Source of the DNA: JABDMH01 sp965223165
GTDB taxonomy: Bacteria; Bacteroidota; Bacteroidia; Chitinophagales; Saprospiraceae
DNA: 64,000 bases
Direction of reading: 5' to 3'
NCBI GenBank assembly: GCA_965223165.1
Contig: CBDCVQ010000015.1
Location: forward strand, 1 to 64,000
Below the pieces are notes generated by a model. The model did no database searches. It was not told the DNA's origin and saw only the letters and a program-made list of their open reading frames with translations. A program made the translations under genes and the position numbers. Of the stretch, positions 1 to 10,500 are shown piece by piece; the first letter of the stretch is position 1; each line of letters starts with the position of its first letter.

Positions 1-2937
1 AATCCGGCGGCTTCTGCTTATGCCGCCGACGATCCACCCTCATGGACCGATGCGTGCAACTTTAATTCGGGCGTCATCACAGGTACGCCTACCAATGACG
101 GATGTAACTACACAGTCATCCATAAGTATTGGGCTACCGATGAGTGTCTCAACTCCGATACCTGCTACCAGACATTCACTTGGATTGAGGACAACACCGC
201 ACCCACTAACAACGATTGTGACACGGGTGGTGATCTAGGCTGCAATCCAGCGGCGGCTGCCTACGCTGCTGATGACTTCCCCACTTGGTCCGATGCCTGT
301 AATTTCTCCTCCGGGGTCATTGCCGGTACACCGACCAATGACGGATGCAACTATACCGTCACCCACAAGTACTGGGCTACGGACCAGTGTCTCAACTCCG
401 ATACTTGCTATCAGACATTCACTTGGATCGAGGACCTCTTACTTGCGGTCAATTGCCCGGCAGATACGCTTGTGGATGAAGACCAGACACAGGACATTGT
501 CGACCAGGCATTCCAGGACTGGCTGAATCGCTTTGGTCATACAGGTGGTTGCGAGGCCACAGTGATCTTCAAGATCAACGAGGAGGTCGTGGACCTGGAT
601 ACCCTACCCGCACCTGATGCATGTGGAGGCGAGGTGACGGTGGAGATGGTGGTTACATCGCTGTGCGAAAGTGATTCTTGCGAAAGTACCTTCTTCGTGA
701 TATCGACCGTAGATGGACTCCTTCTTGCACTGCCGGGTATGCAGTCGAGCTGTTCCAATGCCGATCAGCCTCCCACCCTGGCTGACCTACCACTGGTGAG
801 GTCTGACGAACAGATCGTATCCGCCTTTTTATTGGCTAGTGATTGTGTTGACTTGGATCAGCTCGACGTGACCCACATCGAATCTGGCCCCGTCATTATG
901 AATGAGAATGAATATCTCTTCGAACGCACCTACTTTGTGGAAGCGCCCAACGGTCTCGCGACCGAAGCCACCGAGCAATTCATGATCCTGTATGATCCAG
1001 ACCCTCCCGTGCTAAGTGGACTGCCTGACAATCTCGTATTGCCTTGTGGATCAGACATACCACCCATGCCCACGGTCACCGGTTATGACGTCGTCTACGG
1101 TGACGTCGAGGTAATTGCCAACTCACAGCAGATCCCATCCGGATGCGGTGGGTACCGCGTGCGAAGGACCTGGACGGCCACCGACGGATGTAACAATACC
1201 ATTCAAGGTGAGCAAATTATCTCCTTCGAGGACGATGAGGATCCCATCCTGCGGGTGCCACCGGATACGACCATCAGATGTGATGAAGAAATACCTGGGC
1301 CAAACTATGCCGTGTCCGACAACTGTTCAGCCGTGCAGGTCACTTACAGTGAATCTATCGACGGCGATATCGAGTGCGAGTATACGATCACGAGGACATG
1401 GACGGCCATCGACGGATGCGGAAATGCGGTCACCAAGACTCAGACCATATCGATTATTGACGATCAGGCTCCCGTCATCACGGTCGTCAATCCAATGCTA
1501 CTTGATGTGCCCAATGGTGGAGAATTAGTGATGTATGGATGTGACAATCCCCAAGTGGTGATGGAAGACATCACGGTCGAGGACTGTTGTCCAAACGTCC
1601 GGGTGGAACTTTCGGATAAGCTGATTGCCAGTAACGTATGTGATCTTTTTGGATACTACAGAAAGTGGATCTGTTCTTATGTCGCTACTGATCAAGTAGG
1701 CAATGTCGCCGAGCACTTCTTCTATGTCGTGCAGTATGATACTACCGCTCCGGTCTTGTACAATGTGCCCGGATATCTAGAGGTCGACTGCGGTGCTGCC
1801 GTTCCAGCACCGGAATCCACGGTATATGGAGAGGATGACTGCTCGATAGGCATGACCCCGGACTTCCGGGAGGACACGTTGACTGATCCTAATGATGCGA
1901 CCAAGCTGGCCATCATCCGGACGTGGTCCATGGAGGATAATTGTAGCAACCGCACCGAAGAGTCTCAAGTGATTGCCGTCTGTGGCTTCGACACTACCTT
2001 GATCACTTCGGGTTTGGGTAACACCGTCTGGATCGATAGTGACGAAAATGGTCTGCAGGATATCTATGAAGAAGGCTTGAATGGCGTCAAGGTATTGCTG
2101 TATTGCCCTGAGGAGGGTGTAGGTCCGATCAAGGTGGACAGTACGGTGACAAGCCGGAAAGATGGAAAGGACGGCCAGTTTTTCTTTGGTCACCTGATGG
2201 CCGATGACTATCAATTGCAGTTTGTCGTGCCCACCAACTGGAAGCTAACCCAGGCCAATCAAGGTGATAACGACCAGATTGATAGTGATGCGGATGAACT
2301 GACTGGTATGACAGAGGTCATATCCCTGCTCGCGTTTGACAAGCTGACCAACTTCGATGCTGGTATGGTGGCCTTATCGGCCCTACCTGTCGAGTTGTCC
2401 GATTTCAAGGTGGTGGCCGAAGGATGCAACTCCAAGCTCAGTTGGGGTACATTGTCAGAGCACGGCACGGAGCGATTCGAGATCCAGCGCTCAGCCGATG
2501 GAGTCCACTTCAAGAGCATTGGGGTGGTAGACGCCGTGGGCAGCGGCAGCGAGGCTGTGGACTATGTCTTTGTCGACACGGAGGCCGCCAGCCAGAATAT
2601 TTATCGTCTGCGGATCGTCGATTTTGACGGAGCGGTTGACTATTCAGGCTTGCGATCTCTGGACCACAAATGTCGAGTGAAAGGCACGGACATTGCCATA
2701 TTCCCCAATCCTAGTCATGGCATGTTCAGTCTGTCTTTTGAGCTTCAGACGGATGTGCCTGTGCTGCTTAGGGTCTATGACAAATTGGGTCAGATCATAC
2801 TCACCGAGCGAAGAAACCTGACGGGTGGGCAACATTTGGAACCGCTGGACCTGCAGCATGTGCCCAACGGTATGTACAACCTGCAGGTGAACATGGATGG
2901 CCATATTCAAAATCACACCATTATCAAAACCAATTAA
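1..2937 (+). CDS. Giant secreted Ig/HYR-repeat protein with SdrD-B-like domain and T9SS sorting tail (5' truncated by window)
   Basis: The frame is open from base 1 with no start inside the window, so 978 C-terminal residues are visible; an internal GTG at 472 is not the true start. Residues 1-81 and 82-155 are two copies of a Cys- and Trp-containing 81-residue repeat (NPAA.AYAADD...TWIED) that must continue upstream. Then come several HYR/Ig-like domains with paired cysteines (for example a GTRTWTA-like 'RRTWTATDGCNN' strand). About residues 671-790 form an SdrD-B-like domain (NTVWIDSDENGLQD, then a DGKDG turn). About residues 897-978 are a type A T9SS sorting domain (IFPNPSHGMFSLSF...GMYNLQVN). 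Role inferred: very long cell-surface or secreted adhesin-like protein exported by the Por system. Residues from about 490 to 650 resemble the matching part of the next gene (4018-7452), so the two share a C-terminal module. Confidence 0.9.
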   Translation, partial: NPAASAYAADDPPSWTDACNFNSGVITGTPTNDGCNYTVIHKYWATDECLNSDTCYQTFTWIEDNTAPTNNDCDTGGDLGCNPAAAAYAADDFPTWSDACNFSSGVIAGTPTNDGCNYTVTHKYWATDQCLNSDTCYQTFTWIEDLLLAVNCPADTLVDEDQTQDIVDQAFQDWLNRFGHTGGCEATVIFKINEEVVDLDTLPAPDACGGEVTVEMVVTSLCESDSCESTFFVISTVDGLLLALPGMQSSCSNADQPPTLADLPLVRSDEQIVSAFLLASDCVDLDQLDVTHIESGPVIMNENEYLFERTYFVEAPNGLATEATEQFMILYDPDPPVLSGLPDNLVLPCGSDIPPMPTVTGYDVVYGDVEVIANSQQIPSGCGGYRVRRTWTATDGCNNTIQGEQIISFEDDEDPILRVPPDTTIRCDEEIPGPNYAVSDNCSAVQVTYSESIDGDIECEYTITRTWTAIDGCGNAVTKTQTISIIDDQAPVITVVNPMLLDVPNGGELVMYGCDNPQVVMEDITVEDCCPNVRVELSDKLIASNVCDLFGYYRKWICSYVATDQVGNVAEHFFYVVQYDTTAPVLYNVPGYLEVDCGAAVPAPESTVYGEDDCSIGMTPDFREDTLTDPNDATKLAIIRTWSMEDNCSNRTEESQVIAVCGFDTTLITSGLGNTVWIDSDENGLQDIYEEGLNGVKVLLYCPEEGVGPIKVDSTVTSRKDGKDGQFFFGHLMADDYQLQFVVPTNWKLTQANQGDNDQIDSDADELTGMTEVISLLAFDKLTNFDAGMVALSALPVELSDFKVVAEGCNSKLSWGTLSEHGTERFEIQRSADGVHFKSIGVVDAVGSGSEAVDYVFVDTEAASQNIYRLRIVDFDGAVDYSGLRSLDHKCRVKGTDIAIFPNPSHGMFSLSFELQTDVPVLLRVYDKLGQIILTERRNLTGGQHLEPLDLQHVPNGMYNLQVNMDGHIQNHTIIKTN

Positions 2938-4017
2938 TGATAAACGTGGGCGCCAAACATACATTGATGCCCACGTGACCTGTAACGGTTGATTTCTAAA
3001 GAACTGGAGTGATCACGTCAACGGATGTCATCGCCCTCGTTCGAGTCCAGAAAGTAATCAATTTGATTGACGGCGCTGGTCATTTGCCTGACCGCAGAAA
3101 CCCTTTGCCTTGTCAGACACGGATATCCCTTTCGACTGATTGACTCCAAAGGATCGTTTGAAAACGAAAGGGAATGGGGCGGAAGCCTTACGAGCGGCAT
3201 ACAGATAACGGGGTATGCCGCTCTATTTTTTTACCTGTGGTAATACTTAATCTGTCGCTATAGAATTCTTTGACAACCAAATACTTGTCCGTTTTCCTAC
3301 ATTTTTCCTATATTCATAACAAGAACATGAGTTGAAGCCGACTTTACGATCCTGTGAACGCACCTTGCGAGGACGATATACTTTAAATCCGATTTCTCCA
3401 AATGACCTAACCCGCATTCTCTGATCTAACCTAAACAGCATTCATTCTGCATCGACGCAAGTCACTGGTCCGATCTCTTGCTATCGTATTCCCGTAAACG
3501 CCTCCCAGCCCATACATGGCTAGACCTTGCGCTAAGAATAGACCCGCGTACTGTTCACGGACAGCAGCCGTCTGGGTGACCTATGGACGTCACACCAGCT
3601 GCGTACGGCTTCTGCTCTTTCCGGCGCCCCAGATCCAGGCCTCTCCCCTGCCGCTGTCGCGGTTTCGGGACTCGCCAATGATCGACATTCGCTATCCCCA
3701 TGTGCTTCTGGTCTGACATACTGGACAAAAGTCATATGCGAAAGAGGCTCATAACCAGCGCTTCAAGTCAAAATTGCACCTGTGATCAGGCCAAAAATCG
3801 CCGCAGATTTGCTTGATTCCGCCGCATTTTTCCTACATTTCATTACATCTCTCGACCAGCCACGCATTCTTCCAACCCATCACGACTAAGGCGGATTTTG
3901 ACACCTGACCAACGATCCTGCCTGTGACCACTTGAGCGAGACGCCTGCAGGAGCGCTTTGGCCAGGCAGGCACAATCCCACCACATATTGCATTTACGAC
4001 GAAAAACCGTAGAAAAG
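2938..4017. other. 1.1-kb intergenic region
   Basis: I see no credible gene. It holds an intrinsic terminator at 3192-3232 (listed separately). The phrase TTTTTCCTACATTT or a near copy appears twice (about 3288-3302 and 3827-3840). A GC-rich stretch around 3640-3670 weakly recalls the module found at 34.33 and 49.33 kb. The last 60 bases are the leader of the protease-like gene. The short frames here have no domain, leader peptide or neighbour that would support them. Confidence 0.6.
3192..3232 (+). terminator. Intrinsic terminator
   Basis: GAGCGGCATAC (3192-3202) pairs perfectly with GTATGCCGCTC (3213-3223) around a 10-base loop, followed by TATTTTTTTA. It ends + strand transcripts. It lies about 255 bases beyond the stop of the upstream gene, so either the 3' UTR is long or a small RNA ends here. 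Confidence 0.8.
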
Positions 4018-7000
4018 ATGAACCGGCATTTCCTAACCCTATCGATCCTACTGATTTCCTCATCTGTGCTCTCGGGTCAAGTCCCGATGCACGATCATGC
4101 TCATCCCTGGGCCGATGCTACGCAATTAGAGGCTGAGCAGCATCCCACTATTGACGCCGTCATGGCTCATGCCGCTACGAGAGGTGGCCAGTATCGGGTG
4201 CTTGGAGATGGCGACATGATAAAGAAGCGGATGGTGGAGCCGGTATGCCAGCTCTACGCCCACGAAGTGAAGGTGGGCACCTTTGTAGGTCCTCCCAGCG
4301 AATTTCTAGAGCGGGCCAACCAGCGCGCCGGCGACTGCGCTAACATTCAGGTGACCTACAACGGGTTTACCCCGGAGGCACGGGCTGCTTTTCAATACGC
4401 CGTCGATATTTGGGAAAGTCTAATCACTTCTCCCGTGACGATCAGGGTAAATGCCAATTTCGTGCCCTTGGGACCGGGGGTGTTGGGCTCGGCCGGCCCG
4501 GTGTTTGTCTGGCGTGATGGCCCCAATATGGTACCCGGGACCTGGTACGGTGAGGCGCTGGCCGACAAGCTCGTGGGAGCAGACATCAGCGGTCCTGGTG
4601 TCCCCGACATAAACGCCAATTTCAGCAGCAACTTTTCCTGGTATTTCGGTAGAGACGGTCAAGCGCCTCCCGGCACCTTCGACTTTGTCACGGTGGTGCT
4701 GCACGAACTCGGCCATGGCTTGGGCTTCTTCGGCTTTGGTTTTGCCAACGGAGCCGGTGTCGGATTTGTCGACTTCTTTGGCTTTCCTGGCATTTACGAT
4801 CGATTTGTAGAGAATGGCGGCGGCACGCCAATCCTGTCCTTTCCGGACCCCTCCCTGGCGCTTGGGTCTGAATTGACGAGTGACAACCTCTTCATTGACG
4901 CACCTAACGCCAATGCCGGCAATGGAGGTGCTCGACCAAAGATCTATGCACCGTCGGTCTTCAGGCCGGGATCAAGCTACTCCCATTTTGACGAGGCCAC
5001 CTTTCCCCCTGGCAACAGCCAATCACTCATGACCCCCTTCCTTGGATTTCAAGAGGTCAATCACAATCCGGGCCCGGCAGCGATCGGTATGTTTCAAGAT
5101 CATGGTTGGATGCGCACCTCCATGTGCCCTGCTGTTGCCTCTATCAATGATCGTCAGCCTTGTGAGATCACCGGCATACAGCAGGATCCCAATTTTCCCG
5201 CAGGTTTGTGTCAGGAGCAGCTCAGTAATCCCAATCTGACCTTGCCGGGCACGCATATCAATTGTTTTCGCATCGACGGAGTCAATCCATTTAATCAGCC
5301 GCTCGACCCCAACCATTACATCGTAAAAGTAAATGGCGAGGTTAAGCCCATTCTATTCATCGGATACAACCGAGATGGGAGTAACCAACAGTACTTCGTC
5401 ATTTGCGTTGCAAATATTCCCAATTGCTGCGGCGCTGGTGTGGATGTCATGATTGAATTGGAGCCTGGGTGCAGCTACATGGTGACCGATGTATACAATT
5501 CACCCACGTGCGCCGTCAATGACCAAATCAAACCGCAGATTCACGACGTGGAGGATGTGACCATCGATTGTGCGACCGATCCTTCCACCGTAGGTATAGA
5601 AGGTGTCTATGCCACCGATAACGCCTGCGATGTCACGCTCTCTCATTCTACCGAAGCGATTCCCACCGTATGTGGGGGCTACCGGTATGAACGTACCTGG
5701 ATCGCCCGCGATGCCTGCGGAAATGTGCAAAGAGAAATCCAGCATATTCATCTGGACGATGACGATGCGCCTACGCTCACCATCCCGGCCGACACGGTGC
5801 TGCACTGCCATGAAGGGGTACCTGAGCCCAGTTATGTTGTAGAGGACAATTGCTCTGACAAAGAGGTGACCGTCAGTCAAAGTGTCACTTATCACTCTCC
5901 TACGACGTATACCTTGGTGCGCACATTTGTGGCAAGAGATGCTTGTGGCAATTCGGTCACCAAGTCGCAGACGATAGAAGTAGTCGACGTCGATGCGCCT
6001 GTGATCACGGTGGTCAATCCCATGCTCAAGGACATCCCGACAGGCGGGTCACTGACCATCTATACCTGCGACGATCCACAGGTGGCCATGGCAGACATCG
6101 AAGTAAGGGACAATTGTGAGGGAGTAACCGTCGAGACCTTTGATGAGTTACTGATCACCGGCAAATGCCCGGAGTTTGGATTTTATCGCAAGTGGAAATG
6201 TGGCTATACGGCCACGGATGCTGCGGGTAATTCAACCACGCATTTCTTCTATGTATTCGTGCACGATAACATGGCTCCGGTACTGACCAATGTGCCGGAC
6301 GACGTCACCGTAGACTGCGGAGAATCCATTCCGGAGGTGGCAGCCGTGACGATGCAAGACAATTGCATACTCAGCACGACTCCGGATTTTTCGGAGACAT
6401 CCAGCATGGACACGGCCGGCAATACCATCATCACCCGTACCTGGTCAGCCGTCGACAATTGCGGCAATGCTACCTCAGCTACCCAGACGATCACCGTCTG
6501 CAACATAGACACCATGGCCAGTGCCTCGATCGGCCAGTATACCTGGTTGGATGAGAATGCCAATGGCGTCCGCGATCCCAATGAACCTGGACTCAACGGT
6601 GTCGTGATTTCGCTTTATGATGTCGATATGACTACCCACGCATTGACCCTCCGAGCAAGGGTAATCTCAGCCCGAGTAAGTGGAGAGGACGGGTACTACC
6701 ACTTTGGCGACTTGCCGCCGGGTGCCTATCGTCTCAAATTTGAAGGACCGGAGGCCCTGTGCCTGACGGCCTGGTTTGAAGGGACTGATCGCTCCATGGA
6801 CAGTGATGCCAATCCATTGGACAAAATGACCCACATCTATGAAGTCGTGGAGGAGGAGCATAGGATAGTCTCGGCTGGATTTATCCGTCCGAGCTCCATG
6901 GCGGTGGATTTGATTACCTTCCTGGCGAGTGCGGAGATCTGTGTCAACCAGGTGTCCTTCACGACAGCTACAGAAATAGGGGCAAAATCACTGGAGATAG

Positions 7001-7452
7001 AACGATCGGCGGATGGTCTCTCCTTCGAAGCCGTCGCACAGTTTGCCCCGTCCGGCAGTCCCAGCACAGCGGCCACCTATAGACATAGCGATCGCGATGC
7101 TGCGCACCGCTCAGCATATCGTCTCAAAATGACCTATCTCGATGACCGCGTGTCCCATTCAGATGCCACCTGGGTCACGCAACTCTGTGCGGTACACGAG
7201 GCAGATGTCACCTTATATCCTAATCCCACAAAATCGGAGACTACCCTGGGCTTCACCCTACCCAAGGACATGACTGTGCACATTGTGGTGATGGACAATC
7301 TTGGTCGGGTGCTGCGTTCTAAGAGTGAGTGGATGCCTCAAGGCCAGCACCTCGCTCCGCTCCGGTTGCACGATCAACCCACGGGTCTCTACTGGATCCG
7401 AGTCAATTTTGCCAGCAACGTGATCAATAAGGCCTTGGTTAAAACGGACTAA
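4018..7452 (+). CDS. Secreted metalloprotease-like protein with HYR/Ig repeats, SdrD-B-like domain and T9SS tail
   Basis: The start at 4018 gives a clean signal peptide (MNRHFLTLSILLISSSVLSG); the frame extends 20 codons further upstream but without a leader. 1144 residues. Residues 100-370 form a protease-like domain with H229-E-L-G-H233-G-L-G-F, a gluzincin/metzincin-like zinc site. The third histidine expected in metzincins (HExxHxxGxxH) is absent: the residue there is Gly239. The third ligand must therefore lie elsewhere, or activity is lost. Residues 490-830 are Cys-paired HYR/Ig-like repeats. From about residue 836 there is an SdrD-B-like domain (YTWLDENANGVRDPNEPG), and residues 1062-1144 are a type A T9SS sorting domain (LYPNPTKSETTLGF). 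The repeats and tail are paralogous to the preceding gene. Likely role: exported, surface-attached or released protein with possible proteolytic activity on extracellular polymers. Confidence 0.9.
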   Translation: MNRHFLTLSILLISSSVLSGQVPMHDHAHPWADATQLEAEQHPTIDAVMAHAATRGGQYRVLGDGDMIKKRMVEPVCQLYAHEVKVGTFVGPPSEFLERANQRAGDCANIQVTYNGFTPEARAAFQYAVDIWESLITSPVTIRVNANFVPLGPGVLGSAGPVFVWRDGPNMVPGTWYGEALADKLVGADISGPGVPDINANFSSNFSWYFGRDGQAPPGTFDFVTVVLHELGHGLGFFGFGFANGAGVGFVDFFGFPGIYDRFVENGGGTPILSFPDPSLALGSELTSDNLFIDAPNANAGNGGARPKIYAPSVFRPGSSYSHFDEATFPPGNSQSLMTPFLGFQEVNHNPGPAAIGMFQDHGWMRTSMCPAVASINDRQPCEITGIQQDPNFPAGLCQEQLSNPNLTLPGTHINCFRIDGVNPFNQPLDPNHYIVKVNGEVKPILFIGYNRDGSNQQYFVICVANIPNCCGAGVDVMIELEPGCSYMVTDVYNSPTCAVNDQIKPQIHDVEDVTIDCATDPSTVGIEGVYATDNACDVTLSHSTEAIPTVCGGYRYERTWIARDACGNVQREIQHIHLDDDDAPTLTIPADTVLHCHEGVPEPSYVVEDNCSDKEVTVSQSVTYHSPTTYTLVRTFVARDACGNSVTKSQTIEVVDVDAPVITVVNPMLKDIPTGGSLTIYTCDDPQVAMADIEVRDNCEGVTVETFDELLITGKCPEFGFYRKWKCGYTATDAAGNSTTHFFYVFVHDNMAPVLTNVPDDVTVDCGESIPEVAAVTMQDNCILSTTPDFSETSSMDTAGNTIITRTWSAVDNCGNATSATQTITVCNIDTMASASIGQYTWLDENANGVRDPNEPGLNGVVISLYDVDMTTHALTLRARVISARVSGEDGYYHFGDLPPGAYRLKFEGPEALCLTAWFEGTDRSMDSDANPLDKMTHIYEVVEEEHRIVSAGFIRPSSMAVDLITFLASAEICVNQVSFTTATEIGAKSLEIERSADGLSFEAVAQFAPSGSPSTAATYRHSDRDAAHRSAYRLKMTYLDDRVSHSDATWVTQLCAVHEADVTLYPNPTKSETTLGFTLPKDMTVHIVVMDNLGRVLRSKSEWMPQGQHLAPLRLHDQPTGLYWIRVNFASNVINKALVKTD

Positions 7453-7543
7453 CGGCTGTCTGATCGCCACCCAAGACCTATCCGGTCTTGGATATGCTTG
7501 CTCGTCCTTGCGACCCAAATCGAGCCAGCGATGCAACGGCTCG

Positions 7544-10500
7544 CTATGATCGGATAGGTGTCAGCATTCCCGGGCCGTATTGCGGACGGTGACGTAGATA
7601 TGGCGCGGCATCAAGTCGCTCAAAGATGCGCCTAGCCAGTCGACTGTGCCGCTGACGAACGACAGCAGGGACTTGCTCGCAGCGGCTGAGTCGAAACCGC
7701 AGTCTACCTTCCAATAATGGATTGGCATAGGTGCAAGCTTGCTTGACCCCCCGACGCCATTGACGGAGGGCCCTTCCCGGCATAGCTTCATAATCCCACA
7801 ACCATCCTTGATACATGCTGGCAAGTGGCTTGGAGACAGGTGACATCTTCCTGGCCGTGCGCCGCATGGCCGCTACGGCATCTCTGGCTACAGCATGCAA
7901 TTGCGTACGCTCCTGCCCGGTGCCGTAGGTGGACGTAAGGAGCGAAAGCGCTGTCTCAGCCAAGCTCGCGAAGCCGTAGATCGACACCAAGTTCATGGGA
8001 TTATGTTGCAGGAGGGAATGTGAATCCAGAGTCAAACGAGCTGCGTTGTCCAGATCTCCTCGCCACCAATGTGCGAGCGCCAGGCAGCCCTGCCCAAACA
8101 ATAGCTCGGCCCCGAGGTCACCATTGGTCTCTTGCAAATCCAAATCACTCATTTGGTCCAAGGCCTGCTTGGGCTCCCCTCTTTCGATCCAGGCTTTTGC
8201 CTCCATCCCGGCCGCAAGCAACATGGATTGCTTGTCCTGCCTGCTCGCTGCCGATGCAAAATGATCGCGGCACAGCCCGATACAAGTCTCGTAGTTCCCT
8301 TGCCGATATAGCACTTGAGACAAATTATGCGCACATTCCTCCCAATGTCTCCGGTCGCCCAGTTGCTCGTAAATGGACATGGCCAGTTGATTTCTCCGAA
8401 TGGCCTCATCCCCATGACCGCGGAGTGCCAAAGCCAAGGCATCGAGTTGCTCCACCCAGCCCATGGCCTGCAGATTGTCACTATCACGCGCGATGCGCCG
8501 AGCACGGGCAAAGTACGTATTGGATAGGCTAGCCAGGTCAAACGTACGCGCCAGCGAAGCCCCCACGTTGGCATATCCCCTCGAAAGCTGATAGGCTACC
8601 TCCTCCCCTTTCGCCGCTGCCTTCTCAGCCACATTTAAGGCATAGTAGGTGGCATATGTCGATCGATGCTGTGCACCATTGTAGATATAGGTCAGCGAAA
8701 GGGCATCATACGTGCGCGCGATCTCCACCAGTCTGCGATCTGCCAAGGCACCCCGATGTAGCCAGCGACCGAGGTAGCGATGGGCCAACTGGCGCACAAC
8801 CTGATTGCCGATGGCCATCAAGAGGCGGGCTTGACCTTGCGGTTCTCGCTCGTTCAAAAGCCACAATGCCTTGCGAAAGTACCTACGACTCTTGTCCATC
8901 TCGCCTAGATGGTAGTAAGCCTGGCCAATCTGTCGATGCCACATGGCCTTACTCTCTGATCTAGGAGGCTCCACGAAACCGTCTGCCAATCTGATCGCTT
9001 TACGCAGGAACTCGATGGCCTCTCGGTTGGCGTACCGGGAAAGAGCCTGCTGTCCGGCCTTCTCGAGATATAACAGGGTCTTTGATTTGTCCTCGGCCAG
9101 CTCCCAATGATAGGCCAGCACTGGCCAAAGAGTGGTGTCTTCCGGAAAGGTCCTTTCGTACCACTGAGCTACCTGTCGATGTAGGGTTCTACGTTGCTCG
9201 AAGAGGAGCAGATTGTAGGACACATCGTGAATGATTACATGCTTGAAGACGTAGTTGCCTCCAAGGCCCGCCGGCGACATAGACGTCATGCCGAGCGCAG
9301 CTAAATGATCCAGCGCCTGGGCCAGCTGCTCATGCGAAATTTGCTGAGGATAGACCCGTGACAGTCCCTGCAACGGAAAAGTACTGCCCAGCACACTGGC
9401 TACTTTGAGCGTCAGCTGTTCGGCGGTGTCGAGACGATCAATCCGCTCCAGGATAATACTGCTTATCGTATCTGGAAAGTTAAGCTTGGCGAGCTGGGCC
9501 TCGGTGGGAGATTGCGTCACCATCCCATTCTCGATCGCAAGCAGGCCGGTATCCCGAAGCGCAAAAGCCAATTCCTGGCTGTAGAGCGGATTGCCCTGTG
9601 CCTTTTGCAGCATAAACTCCTGGGTGGGTCCGGGCAGACTATCCACTCCAAGATCCTGGCAGGCAATCTGCACGATCGCCTGATCATCCAATCTTTCCAG
9701 CAGGAAGTGATGTGCCTCACCCTGCTCGCAGAGATAACTGTACGCCTTGGGATGGGGCTGGCCTAGCGGCCGGGTAGATACCACTAAGAGCAATGGAGGG
9801 GCAGCACGTGCGATGTGCAATAGCAGCCGCCAGGACGCCGAGTCGATCCACTGCGCATCCTCCAAGGCTATGATCAGGCCTGCCTGCGTACCCCATCGAT
9901 CCACGAAGGCCCTGACCATCTCGTGACGATTGGCCGCCTGGACCTCGTGATCCATGCGCTCGATCTCCTCCCTTGGCTCAAAGTCGAAATGCAACAGCGG
10001 ATTGAGCAGGGGCAGCCAGTTTGCCCATTGCGGAAACTGGGCTTGTACAAACGTTGTGACCGCTTCAGGCGACAGGACAGATGCACCGGTCAGCCCCTGC
10101 AGCAGCCGTTCGACAATGGGTATCCACACAAAGTAGGCGGCATTCTTCTCGATGGCATTCCCCGAGCCCACGGCAAAGTTCAAATTCTTTTCCGCTGCCA
10201 GTTCCAGCAAATAAGTGATCAGGCGAGATTTACCAATGCCGGCCTCACCTTCCAGGAGCAAAGGTCTGATTTGGGCATGGTCTCTCCTTTCGAGCAGCCT
10301 CAGTAGGTTTTGCACCATGTTTTTTTCTGCCCCGCGACCGGCCATGGGCGTATCTTTCAATCGCTCGGGAGCCGTCGATTTCTTCCCGACCAGCCGGTAT
10401 GTTATCACCGGGATGGCAAATCCCTTCAGTTGGGTCCCCCGGGGCGCATCAAAGTCGTAGTGTCTCAGGTTGTGGCGCACCACGCGCGCCGTTACCAATG

